A DNA stretch of 64,000 nucleotides from Clostridium felsineum DSM 794 (GTDB taxonomy: Bacteria; Bacillota; Clostridia; Clostridiales; Clostridiaceae). The DNA is taken from assembly GCF_002006355.2 (NCBI RefSeq), contig NZ_CP096980.1, positions 1,736,001-1,800,000 of the forward strand. Direction: 5' to 3'. Below, one piece after another: positions 34,512 through 42,905 of this stretch. How positions within the stretch are numbered: the first letter of the stretch is position 1; each line of letters starts with the position of its first letter. A program made the translations under genes and the position numbers. A model generated the notes under the pieces. The model made no database searches. It was not told the origin of the DNA and saw only the letters and a list, made by a program, of their open reading frames with translations.

Positions 34512-34634
34512 ATGTATTTGTTTTTTAAAAAGCATAAATTAATGTTTTCAATGTTTTTAATAGGCATATTATTTTTAGGTATAGCATTTATGAATACATC
34601 TATAATGGCATTTTATCCTGGAATGCCATGGTAA
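34512..34634 (+). CDS. Secreted signalling-peptide precursor (cognate peptide of the RRNPP regulator)
   Basis: This gene is too short for routine calling: 40 codons from ATG 34512 or 38 from TTG 34518, both after AAGGAG (spacing 3 or 9 nt; TTG may be better placed). The product has a basic N-terminus (FFKKHK), a hydrophobic export segment (LMFSMFLIGILFLGIAF) and a short polar/aromatic C-terminus, NTSIMAFYPGMPW, which would lie outside the cell. Such precursors are cleaved to 5-10 residue pheromones; AFYPGMPW is a plausible region. Its position 15 bp after the HTH-TPR gene is the hallmark of RRNPP systems. No strong terminator follows; IS1182 lies 85 bp on. Confidence 0.75.
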   Translation: MYLFFKKHKLMFSMFLIGILFLGIAFMNTSIMAFYPGMPW

Positions 34635-34719
34635 AACCTGATAACGTTATCTTATGATTTTACATAAAAGTATAATTACTGTGATATTTCATCAAGATAA
34701 CAAAATTTCTAAATTAGAA

Positions 34720-36590
34720 AAAGGGAGTGTCGCAAAATGATTAAAATTAATCATGAGCGATGCTCTTTTTTTGTTTAAGCTATAAAATTGCCTAATATTT
34801 TAAATACTATATTAATTATTTGAATTTCCATGAGATTTTGACGCACTAAAATAAACCTAACTATATTATTCCATAATTAGGAAATAGTTTTTAATTCGTG
34901 AAGATACTTTTGAGTTCTTTCATTTTGGATTTTTAAATGTAATTTGTTAATGTTATATCCAAAACAAAGCAAAATAAATTCAGTTTTTACACTATTTTTT
35001 CCACGTGTTAAAAATCTTTTGAATTCATAGTCGCTTTTTAAAATTCCAAACGCACCTTCAACTTGAATAGATCTGTTCATTCTCAATTTAGTTCCCAATT
35101 CAGTTTTGATATTGTTGTATGAAATTTGACGCTTTTTAATAAAAGTCTTTGAAACCTGCATTTTTCGGTTATTCTTTGCTTTTGTGCACTTTGATTTCAA
35201 AGTGCAGTTATCGCAATTTTCACATTCATAAACAGTAACCTCAGACGTATACCCACTTGCAGATTTTTTATGAATAATATATGATGGGAATAATTTTCTA
35301 TTATTATGACAAATATATGTATCTGTTTTAACATCATATTTCATATTTTCACGCTTACTGATGTCGTTTTTAAAACTTCTTTTTTTCCATTTCTCATAAG
35401 TTTGAGGTTTTATATATGGTATTTGATTATTAGACTCTAAAAACAAATAGTTTTCTTCACTTTCGTAACCAGAATCTGCAATCACATTAGTATATTTATG
35501 ACCAATTTTTTCTTGCATATTAGTAATCATTGGTATTAATGTTGCTATATCATTTCTATCATCAAATACTCCAACACCAGTTACATATTCACTATCAACT
35601 GCTATTTGTACATTATAGGCAGGTTTTAATTGACCATTTCTCATATGATCATCTTTCATATGCATGAAAGTTGCATCAGTATCAGTTTTAGAATAGCTAT
35701 TTCTTTTTGAAAATATTTTCTTACTTAAATTATATTTTTCTTGTCTTTCTTTATATTGTGATAGTTGTTCTATCCACTTTTGAATTGCAGTTTTTCTTTT
35801 ACCGATTCCATGAACAAACTCTATATTTCTTTTTTCTTTTTCAAATAAAAGCCATTGAAGAATTTTGTTTATATCATCAATCAAAGTTTCTCTCTCAATA
35901 GTGAATTTCATTAATCTTTCAAGATTAATGGTTTTAACAAGAGCAATAATTTTATCAAACATCTTACCTTCATTTTTATAAATAGCTTTCTTCCAAACAA
36001 AAGTATATCGGTTGGCATTTGCCTCAATTTTAGTACCATCGATAAATACATTTTCAAATAATAATTCTTTTTCTTTAGCTAAATAGTTAACTTGTTGATA
36101 AAATAAATCTTCAATCACTTCATTTGAAAGATATTTTTTTCGAAATCTACTTATAGTAGCGTGATCAGGTGCTTTAAAGCCTTGAAGTAGCCATTTGAAA
36201 TTTATATCTCTTTTGCATGCTTTTTCTATCTTTCTACTTGAATAAATATTTTGAGAATAAGCATAAGATATTATTTTGAACATGATTTTGGGTTCAACTG
36301 CTGATTTTCTTCCTACGGAAGAATACGCCTTGTACAATTTTTTATAATTTAATCCCTCCAACAAATAGCTTAGCAAACGAACCGAATCATCTTCTGGTAT
36401 TAAGTTTTCTAAATTTAATGGTAATATAAGTTGCAAATTATCATTAAATTGATTATAATTTTTTGTGTATAATTTAGTTACGTTCATAATTTAATTATAC
36501 AATCAATGTGAGTTCTTCGGAACTCACATTTTTTATATACAACAAAGGAGCTATTGCAAAACTATTTTTTAGTTTTGCAACAGCCCCTTT
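34720..36590 (-). mobile_element. IS1182-family insertion sequence
   Basis: Imperfect terminal inverted repeats, AAAGGGAGTGTCGCAAAA (from 34720) and AAAGGGGCTGTTGCAAAA (complement, ending at 36590), bracket one transposase gene. Short internal hairpins sit inside both ends. I see no clear target duplication (left flank AAATTAGAA, right flank TATATTAAAG), so the exact ends are uncertain by a few bases. Confidence 0.85.
34877..36487 (-). CDS. IS1182-family transposase
   Basis: The 536-residue protein appears intact. It opens with the IS1182/IS5-like N-terminal domain (LNLENLIPEDDSVRLLSYLLEGL, and EKACKRDINFKWLLQGFKAPDHATISRFRKKYL). DDE residues are in VFIDGTKIEANANRYTFVW, NVIADSGYESEENY and RSIQVEGAFGILKSDYEFKRFL. 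A Cys-rich block, CENCDNCTLKSKCTKAKNNR, precedes the third catalytic residue, as usual for the family. Confidence 0.95.
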   Translation of the reverse strand: MNVTKLYTKNYNQFNDNLQLILPLNLENLIPEDDSVRLLSYLLEGLNYKKLYKAYSSVGRKSAVEPKIMFKIISYAYSQNIYSSRKIEKACKRDINFKWLLQGFKAPDHATISRFRKKYLSNEVIEDLFYQQVNYLAKEKELLFENVFIDGTKIEANANRYTFVWKKAIYKNEGKMFDKIIALVKTINLERLMKFTIERETLIDDINKILQWLLFEKEKRNIEFVHGIGKRKTAIQKWIEQLSQYKERQEKYNLSKKIFSKRNSYSKTDTDATFMHMKDDHMRNGQLKPAYNVQIAVDSEYVTGVGVFDDRNDIATLIPMITNMQEKIGHKYTNVIADSGYESEENYLFLESNNQIPYIKPQTYEKWKKRSFKNDISKRENMKYDVKTDTYICHNNRKLFPSYIIHKKSASGYTSEVTVYECENCDNCTLKSKCTKAKNNRKMQVSKTFIKKRQISYNNIKTELGTKLRMNRSIQVEGAFGILKSDYEFKRFLTRGKNSVKTEFILLCFGYNINKLHLKIQNERTQKYLHELKTIS

Positions 36591-36678
36591 TATATTAAAG
36601 ATATTTATGTTGTAAGGTGGGTACATATGATATATAATTGATAAAATAAATATATAGTTTTTTAAGGAGGAATTGTTA

Positions 36679-36999
36679 ATGATAATTGTTACTACTGAAA
36701 ATATTGCTGGGTATAAAATAAAAGAGGTAAAAGGAGAAGTTTTTGGATTAGTTGTAAGAAGTAGAGGCTTCGGAGGGAATTTTATGGCAAGTCTTAAAAG
36801 TTTAATAGGAGGAGAAATTCATCAGTATACATCCTTACTTGAGGATACACGTAAGCAAGCAGTTGATCGTTTGGTTAAAAATGCTGCAGCTATGAATGCC
36901 AATGCAATTATAATGATGAGATTTGATTCAAGTGAAATTGGTCAGACAATGAGTGAAGTAGTTGCCTATGGTACTGCCGTAATAGTTGAAAAGGAATAA
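36679..36999 (+). CDS. YbjQ-family (UPF0145) heavy-metal-binding-like protein
   Basis: The ATG at 36679, 8 nt after AAGGAGG, gives 106 residues. The family pattern is plain: VTTENIAGYKIKEVKGEVFGLVVRSRG and LVKNAAAMNANAIIMMRFDSSE, ending in YGTAVIVEKE. YbjQ proteins form pentameric rings of unknown role. The next gene begins 5 bp after the stop, so they form an operon. Confidence 0.88.
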   Translation: MIIVTTENIAGYKIKEVKGEVFGLVVRSRGFGGNFMASLKSLIGGEIHQYTSLLEDTRKQAVDRLVKNAAAMNANAIIMMRFDSSEIGQTMSEVVAYGTAVIVEKE

Positions 37000-37004
37000 A
37001 ACCT

Positions 37005-37235
37005 ATGGAGATAGTGGGGCTGATTTATTTTATGATTATAATAGGTATGATCATTTTAGCTATAATAACTTATTTAGTTTTTGATAAAAGGTATCATAAA
37101 AATCATGGGAAACAAATTCCAGCGGGATTCGAAAAAACGGAGGAAATAACAATTGATCCATCAGATGGAAGAAAATTAAGAGTTTATTATAATAAACAAA
37201 CAGGCGAGAGATTCTATTTTGAAGAAAATCCATAA
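37005..37235 (+). CDS. Small membrane-anchored protein
   Basis: This 76-residue product has one membrane segment (about residues 6-26) and a short cytoplasmic domain with the sequence DPSDGRKLRVYYNKQTGERFYFEENP. It is the second gene of the YbjQ operon. Function unknown. Confidence 0.6.
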   Translation: MEIVGLIYFMIIIGMIILAIITYLVFDKRYHKNHGKQIPAGFEKTEEITIDPSDGRKLRVYYNKQTGERFYFEENP

Positions 37236-37311
37236 CTAGGGCTTATGGTAAAGTATTGTAATTATACGGATAATATTCTAATATAGTAATAAGTGTAGTT
37301 TTAATGGTTAA

Positions 37312-37352
37312 GAGGAAAGAGGTGAGTTTTAGTGAAGGAGTATAATTTCCTC
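37312..37352 (+). other. Leader hairpin upstream of the enoate reductase-like gene
   Basis: GAGGAAA (37312-37318) can pair with TTTCCTC (37346-37352), placing the only strong ribosome-binding-like sequence, GAAGGAG (37334-37340), in the loop, 25 nt before the ATG at 37366. No site stands at normal distance from that ATG, so folding may matter for translation. Confidence 0.35.
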
Positions 37353-37365
37353 GCTAAAATAAATT

Positions 37366-39336
37366 ATGTATAATAAACTATTTAAAAATGGCAATATAGG
37401 AAAGTTAGAAATAAAAAATCGTATAATTATGATGGCTTTAGCAACTGGAACAGCAAAAGAAGATCAAACCGTAGGGGAAGATGTAACAGAATATTACCTA
37501 GAGCGTGCAAAAGGTGGAGTTGGACTTATAATTGCAGAAAATACTAGAATAAATGATAAAAATGGTGTGGCTGCAAAGTGTCAGGTATCTGTTGCACGGG
37601 ATGAACATATAGCACCTTTGAAAAAATTAGTTGATGCATTACACAAAGAAGGAACAAAGTTTTTTGTACAATTACATCATCCAGGTAGAGAAACTTACTC
37701 TAATTTAAATGGAGATAAGCCAGTTGTAGCACCAAGTGCTGTACCTTGCAATGTATGTAAACAAAATACGCGTGAGCTAGAGACTGTTGAAGTAGAGAAT
37801 TTAGTTAAAGATTTTGTTTGTGGTGCCAAAAGAGCCCAAAAGGCAGGAGTAGATGGAGTAGAGCTTCATGCAGCACATGGATATTTAATTTCACAATTTT
37901 TAAGTCCATATACAAATAGAAGAACAGATAAATATGGCGGAAGCTTTGAAAATAGATTTAACTTCGTAAAGGAAATAGTTTTAGGTATAAAGAATGCTTG
38001 TGGACAAGACTATCCAATAAGTGTGCGTTTAACAGTAGATGAATTATTAAATTTGAATGGATTTAAAGGAGAGTATTTTAATTTAAATGAAGGAGTTAAA
38101 GTATCGAGGGAACTTGAAAAAATAGGAGTAGATGCTATAAATGTTTCAAATGGAATTTATGAAACTTTTAATTCCTTATCAGAACCTATGACCTATGATC
38201 AAGGGTGCAGAACACCAAGAATTAAAGCCATAAAAGAGGTTGTAAATATTCCAGTAATAGCTGTTAATATGATTAAAGAGCCCTCCTTTGCTGAAAAAAT
38301 GTTAGAGGACGGGTTAGTGGATTTTGTTGGACTCGGAAGAGCTTTAGTAGCAGACCCAAATTGGGTTAAAAAGGCGGCAGAAGGAAGAGAAGAAGATATA
38401 AATCGCTGTATTTCCTGTACTTTTTGCTTTGAAACTTTATTAAGTCAAGTTATCCCTAATGTTGGACCAATAAAGTGTGCAGTAAACCCTAGGGCTGCAC
38501 ACGAACTTCAGTATAAAGAGTTCAATAAAAATGGTAAGGGAAGAGTGGTAGCAGTTGTAGGGGCTGGAGTAGCTGGACTTGAAGCAGCAAGGGTACTTGC
38601 AATTAGAGGATTTAAACCAGTGATTTTAGAAAAAGCAGATAAAATAGGTGGGCAAATTAATGTTGCAGATAAACCGCCAAGAAAAGAGAAAATTGATTGG
38701 ATAATTGAATACGAGAAAATACAGCTTAAAAAACTTAGAGTAGAAATTAAACTAAATACTGAGGCTACTGTAGATAAATTGAAAGCCTTGAAGCCTTATG
38801 CAGTGTTCATTGCCACAGGAGGTAGTCCAGTAGTTCCAAAATCAATTGAGGGTGTAGATAGAAAAAATGTATTAACTATAGATCAGCTTTTAGGTGGTAA
38901 TATTAAGCTTACAAATAAAAAGGTTGCTTTAATTGGCTCAGGAGCCTCTGGACTTGAGGCAGCAGAGTTCTTGTGTGAAAATAAAAATGAAGTTTCAATT
39001 ATTGAGATGCAGGATGCTATTGGAAAGGGAGTTTATATACAGCATTATTTAGATGCAATGGATAAACTGAAAAAGTACAAGGTTAATTATATGCCATCAA
39101 ATAAGCTCCTTAAAGTAACAGACATGGGGGTTAAATTAGAAGACACTAATAAAAATGAAATTGTAGATTATAAAGTGGACTATGTAGTACTATCTTTAGG
39201 CGTAAAATCTAATAATGAACTGGTGAATTTATTGAAAGATGAGTTTGAGAATGTAAGAATAATTGGAGATGCTAAAGTTGTAGGAAGAGTTGAGGGAGCT
39301 GTAAGAAGCGGTTTTGATGCTGCATTTAAATTGTAA
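37366..39336 (+). CDS. Fe-S flavoprotein NADH:flavin oxidoreductase (2-enoate / 2,4-dienoyl-CoA reductase type)
   Basis: The 656-residue protein has an Old Yellow Enzyme barrel (residues about 1-340, starting MYNKLFKNGNIGKLEIKNRI, with HAAHGYLISQFLSPYTNRRTD), then a 4Fe-4S cysteine cluster (CISCTFCFETL and, 12 residues further on, KCAVNP). A C-terminal FAD/NAD(P)-binding part follows, with GAGVAGLEAARVLA and a second Rossmann motif GSGASGLEAAEFL. Enzymes like this reduce C=C bonds of enoates or dienoyl-CoA with NAD(P)H. The substrate is not determinable. It has no enzyme neighbours. An in-frame TAA lies just before the ATG, so no longer form exists. Confidence 0.9.
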   Translation: MYNKLFKNGNIGKLEIKNRIIMMALATGTAKEDQTVGEDVTEYYLERAKGGVGLIIAENTRINDKNGVAAKCQVSVARDEHIAPLKKLVDALHKEGTKFFVQLHHPGRETYSNLNGDKPVVAPSAVPCNVCKQNTRELETVEVENLVKDFVCGAKRAQKAGVDGVELHAAHGYLISQFLSPYTNRRTDKYGGSFENRFNFVKEIVLGIKNACGQDYPISVRLTVDELLNLNGFKGEYFNLNEGVKVSRELEKIGVDAINVSNGIYETFNSLSEPMTYDQGCRTPRIKAIKEVVNIPVIAVNMIKEPSFAEKMLEDGLVDFVGLGRALVADPNWVKKAAEGREEDINRCISCTFCFETLLSQVIPNVGPIKCAVNPRAAHELQYKEFNKNGKGRVVAVVGAGVAGLEAARVLAIRGFKPVILEKADKIGGQINVADKPPRKEKIDWIIEYEKIQLKKLRVEIKLNTEATVDKLKALKPYAVFIATGGSPVVPKSIEGVDRKNVLTIDQLLGGNIKLTNKKVALIGSGASGLEAAEFLCENKNEVSIIEMQDAIGKGVYIQHYLDAMDKLKKYKVNYMPSNKLLKVTDMGVKLEDTNKNEIVDYKVDYVVLSLGVKSNNELVNLLKDEFENVRIIGDAKVVGRVEGAVRSGFDAAFKL

Positions 39337-39350
39337 AAAATAAATGAGAT

Positions 39351-39383
39351 GTACCTAAATCAAGTGGATTTTAATTTAGGTAT
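39351..39383 (+). terminator. Probable terminator
   Basis: GTACCTAAAT (39351-39360) pairs with ATTTAGGTAT (39374-39383), followed by GTCTTGTTTG; the T run is broken. Confidence 0.5.
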
Positions 39384-39412
39384 GTCTTGTTTGTATATTT
39401 GGGAGTAATATT

Positions 39413-40063
39413 ATGAGTTTTTGGAAAAGGCTAAACGAAATAAAAATAATTATAGCATTAGCTATAATTATTTTAGTGTTTATTACTATAATATTTAGAA
39501 GCGGTAACAATTCACATACTTCAAGGGTTAAAGATGTAAACTTACATTCAAAGCATGAAAATTTAAAAGCTGAAAATGGTCCTCTAATAGACAATAATAG
39601 AAAAACTTCAAAAACTGATTATAAAATAGATAACGAATATATAACCAATCCAATTCCTATGACAATTATATGGAGAGGACATGGAATTTATTTAGTAGGA
39701 GAAAAGTTTGAACACGACATATCCAAGCTTCAAGGAGGAAAGCAAATAGGAAATTTTTGTAGTAATGATGGTATATATGAAAAAAGTGGAGTTGAATCAG
39801 ATAAATGTGTAATAGTAAAACATAATGATGAATATTTGGAGTACTACTTTTTATGTAGTGATACTGTTAATTTTAATGGGAATACTTACTTATTAAGTAA
39901 TGATTTTGGAAATTATAAAGTGGGAGAGAAAATTGGAACAGTTGATTATAGAGATGTCTTTAAGATAAAAGGACTAGAAGAGTCTAAGGCTATATATGTT
40001 TCTGTTGAAGGAAAAGGGGATGTGACAAAATTCAAGACTATTTTTTTTGCGTATAAAAAATGA
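39413..40063 (+). CDS. Membrane-anchored extracellular protein of unknown function
   Basis: This 216-residue protein has a single N-terminal membrane segment (about residues 11-28) and a polar extracellular part with likely beta structure (ITNPIPMTIIWRGHGIYLVGEKFEHDISKLQGG). I recognise no family. A GGGAG site precedes the ATG. It converges with the EamA gene across a shared terminator. Confidence 0.6.
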   Translation: MSFWKRLNEIKIIIALAIIILVFITIIFRSGNNSHTSRVKDVNLHSKHENLKAENGPLIDNNRKTSKTDYKIDNEYITNPIPMTIIWRGHGIYLVGEKFEHDISKLQGGKQIGNFCSNDGIYEKSGVESDKCVIVKHNDEYLEYYFLCSDTVNFNGNTYLLSNDFGNYKVGEKIGTVDYRDVFKIKGLEESKAIYVSVEGKGDVTKFKTIFFAYKK

Positions 40064-40070
40064 CAATATA

Positions 40071-40104
40071 AATAAGGGCAGCTTGACTGTCTACTGCCCT
40101 TATT
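40071..40104. terminator. Bidirectional terminator
   Basis: AATAAGGGCAG (40071-40081) pairs perfectly with CTGCCCTTATT (40094-40104) between convergent genes. Confidence 0.9.
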
Positions 40105-40107
40105 ATA

Positions 40108-41061
40108 TTAAGCTGTTTTCCCTAATTTAGATTGTTTTTGACTTAATAAATTGGGTAAAATGGAGGAAAGCGAACCTAAAAGTATAAACAAAATTCCAAT
40201 AGTCATGTTAAGAGGAATACTTTCGTTAATTATAATTAATGCAAGTATTGGAGCAAGTATTGGTTTGAAAAAGAAAACTAAAGAAGTAGTTTGAGCGGAG
40301 GTTTCTTCCATCGCTTTAAAGTAACAAGCAAAGCCAACACCAGTGTTAATAATGCAAATAAAGGCTGCAATGGGAAGTGTTTTTAAAGTGTAGCCTGTAA
40401 ATAAAGGAATATTTGAAAACACCTTCATACCGTTATTATAGAGTAGATTTGCAATTGGAGTAATATGAGTTAGGCCAATTAAAATAAGCATTTCAAGACT
40501 TCCAAATAAGAAACCAAAGCAGGTAACAACTATTCCTCCGTATTTAGTACATTTCTTTTTTCCAGAAACGCCGTATGCTGCAAAGGTTATAGTTGAGGCT
40601 ATTGTAAGCGTAATACCCAAAACACTTAATTTTGTATTTAAAGGATTTATTATTACTATAGTACCAATAACCTCAAAAATCAAAGCTGCAATATTGCTTT
40701 TGTGAATAGTTTCGCTTAGAAGAAAGAAGGCTAAAATTGTAACAAAAACGGGATTGCAGCTAAAAAGTACTGCAACTACTGAGGCTTTGGTATTTTGGAC
40801 AGCTAATTGATACAGTCCCATGCTTATAAATGTACCTAAAAAGCCCAAAAAGGCGAAGTAACCTAAATCCTTACGTGAAATAGATATTTTTTTTGTACGA
40901 AGTGCACTTAAGGCAAAGGGTATTAAAAATAGGCCACCTATAAAAAATCTAGTAAAAGTAAGCTGTATTGGATTAAAATCCTTGGAAACAAGTTTTAATG
41001 CAATTTCCATGGTGCTGAAAATAATAGTTGTTAGAGCTATATACACGTATCCCTTTTTCAT
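40108..41061 (-). CDS. EamA-family drug/metabolite transporter
   Basis: The ATG at 41061, after GGGGGGAA, gives 317 residues with ten membrane segments in two EamA repeats (VYIALTTIIFSTMEIALKLVSKDFNPIQLTF opens the first; ITLTIASTITFAAYGVSGKK opens the second). This family exports amino acids, metabolites or drugs. It diverges from a LysR regulator, and the shared 231-bp region suggests that regulator controls it; the effector and substrate are unknown. Confidence 0.85.
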   Translation of the reverse strand: MKKGYVYIALTTIIFSTMEIALKLVSKDFNPIQLTFTRFFIGGLFLIPFALSALRTKKISISRKDLGYFAFLGFLGTFISMGLYQLAVQNTKASVVAVLFSCNPVFVTILAFFLLSETIHKSNIAALIFEVIGTIVIINPLNTKLSVLGITLTIASTITFAAYGVSGKKKCTKYGGIVVTCFGFLFGSLEMLILIGLTHITPIANLLYNNGMKVFSNIPLFTGYTLKTLPIAAFICIINTGVGFACYFKAMEETSAQTTSLVFFFKPILAPILALIIINESIPLNMTIGILFILLGSLSSILPNLLSQKQSKLGKTA

Positions 41062-41292
41062 ATTAGTTCCCCCCATACGTTATAGGGAATCAGTGGACTT
41101 ATAAGATACAACTGTCAAAATTCATGTTCCGACATTCATAAGTTAAGTCTAATCTAACCTCCTATAGCTTAATATTGTAATAAAAAACTTTAAATTGAAT
41201 CTAACTTTAGTATATAATAATAATAAATGTAATGCTAATACATATTTTCTATATTTTTTATGCATTTAAGCTATATTTTGGAGGGATAAAGA

Positions 41293-42204
41293 ATGGACTT
41301 TAAAGAATTGCAATATGTTTTAGCCATTGCTAAAAATAATAGTATTTCAAAAGCTGCTAAAGAACTGTATATATCTCAACCATCTTTAAGCAAGTATTTG
41401 CAGAATCTTGAAAGAAATTTAAACATTAGGCTTTTTGATAGAATGGGAAATAATTTTATATTAACATATGCAGGTGAAAGATATATAGAATGTGCAAAGG
41501 ATATATTGAGAATAAAGAAAAATTTAGATGATGAATTTTTTGATATTGTAAACCAAAAAAAAGGTAGATTAAATATAGCATGTTCAATAGTTAGAAGCCC
41601 ATATTTAATACCACAAACTATCCCTAAATTCAAGGAAATTTATCCTAATGTAGAGGTGAATTTTTTAGAAGAGACAGAATCAAACGAATTAGACAGGTTA
41701 GTGAGCAATGGTGAAGTGGATGTGGCGATTTTTAACTACTCAAAGGATAATCCTATGCTTCAGTGCGAGCTTTTAAAAAATGAGGAGATTACATTAGTAG
41801 TTTCAAGAGATCATCCTTTAGCAAAAGAAGGAAAAATAATTAAAGGGTGTAATTTTCCTTGGATTGATATCAAGAAATTCAAGAATGACAATTTTATAGT
41901 TAATTATACAGATCAGAAAAGTGGAGAGATGGAAAAAGATATATTTGATAAGCTTGAAATAAAGCCTAAGGTAGTACTTAAAACGAGAAGTGTAGAATGT
42001 GGCATTCGTTTAGCAGCTTGCAATTTTGGTGTTTCTTTTGCATTGGAAACTCATTTTAAGTATTCTGATTTAGAAAATACACCTATATATTTTTCAATAG
42101 GTAAACCAAAGATCACTACTAAACTTTTTGCAGTATACAGAAGGAAAGGATATTTGCCTAAGTATGTACAGGATTATATTAATATTGTAAAAAAAGTAGT
42201 TTAG
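41293..42204 (+). CDS. LysR-family transcriptional regulator
   Basis: This 303-residue protein has the LysR helix-turn-helix in residues 1-60 (MDFKELQYVLAIAKNNSISKAAKELYISQPSLSKYLQNLERNL in its first part) and a periplasmic-binding-like effector domain from about 90. GGAGGG precedes the ATG. Divergent placement beside the EamA transporter is the classic arrangement of a LysR activator and its target. The YkgJ-like gene 21 bp downstream is likely cotranscribed. Confidence 0.93.
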   Translation: MDFKELQYVLAIAKNNSISKAAKELYISQPSLSKYLQNLERNLNIRLFDRMGNNFILTYAGERYIECAKDILRIKKNLDDEFFDIVNQKKGRLNIACSIVRSPYLIPQTIPKFKEIYPNVEVNFLEETESNELDRLVSNGEVDVAIFNYSKDNPMLQCELLKNEEITLVVSRDHPLAKEGKIIKGCNFPWIDIKKFKNDNFIVNYTDQKSGEMEKDIFDKLEIKPKVVLKTRSVECGIRLAACNFGVSFALETHFKYSDLENTPIYFSIGKPKITTKLFAVYRRKGYLPKYVQDYINIVKKVV

Positions 42205-42225
42205 ATATAGTAAGGAGAACATATA

Positions 42226-42834
42226 ATGAAATTAATATTAGATAATGAAGGTAAAGTAAATTATGAAGAAATAGAGAAGAATTCTACGGTAAAGGACTTA
42301 TTAGAGGCGATTGATTTATTTTTAAATAGTAATCCACTTCCTTGTAGTAGCTGTAGGGAAAGTTGTTGTAAAAAGTCTTGGTCCGTAGAAATGGATAATG
42401 TTTGTGTCAACAGACTAGTAAATAATGATGATAAGCTTGCTACCAAGTTTGTAAAGAATAAGTTAGTTAAAAAAGAGAATTATTATAGAGATTTTGATCA
42501 ATATGTTGTTAAAAAAGACAAAGCTTGTATTTTTATTACAGATGAAAATTTATGTGCTATTTATGATAAAAGACCTGTAATTTGTAGGCTTTATATATGT
42601 ACAGATAAAAGTTATAGATACAATGTTGTTAGAGAACTTATAGGTAGCACATATTTAGAGGCATTAGTTCTTGAGGAAGAAATAAGAAATAATAATTTAG
42701 AAAGGGAAGTTATAGAAAGTTTTAAAAATCCAGCACTTTTTAAAGATAGGTATGATATTTCTTTAGAAGACATATTTGATTATGCTGAAGATGTTGGATG
42801 GCTTTATAAAGAAGATAGAGCAGGTTTATATTAG
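42226..42834 (+). CDS. YkgJ-family cysteine cluster protein
   Basis: The 202-residue protein carries the YkgJ/CxxCxxxCC signature (LPCSSCRESCCKKSW, about residues 37-50) and later cysteines (CAIYDKRPVICRLYIC) that together should bind zinc or an Fe-S cluster. The function of the family is unknown, though some members are linked to protein or RNA modification. It follows the LysR gene by 21 bp with an AAGGAG site and ends at a terminator shared with galK. Confidence 0.75.
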   Translation: MKLILDNEGKVNYEEIEKNSTVKDLLEAIDLFLNSNPLPCSSCRESCCKKSWSVEMDNVCVNRLVNNDDKLATKFVKNKLVKKENYYRDFDQYVVKKDKACIFITDENLCAIYDKRPVICRLYICTDKSYRYNVVRELIGSTYLEALVLEEEIRNNNLEREVIESFKNPALFKDRYDISLEDIFDYAEDVGWLYKEDRAGLY

Positions 42835-42863
42835 AGTAAAAGTTTTTATACTTAACATAAAAA

Positions 42864-42890
42864 GATGATTTCAGTAAACTTGAAATCATC
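42864..42890. terminator. Bidirectional terminator
   Basis: GATGATTTCA (42864-42873) pairs with TGAAATCATC (42881-42890); A-rich on one side, T-rich on the other. Confidence 0.85.
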
Positions 42891-42905
42891 CTTGAATTTT
42901 TGAAA

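Noticed and set aside
34700..36610. Target-site duplication for the IS1182 element
   Set aside because: The bases next to the inverted repeats do not match at any length that I could justify.
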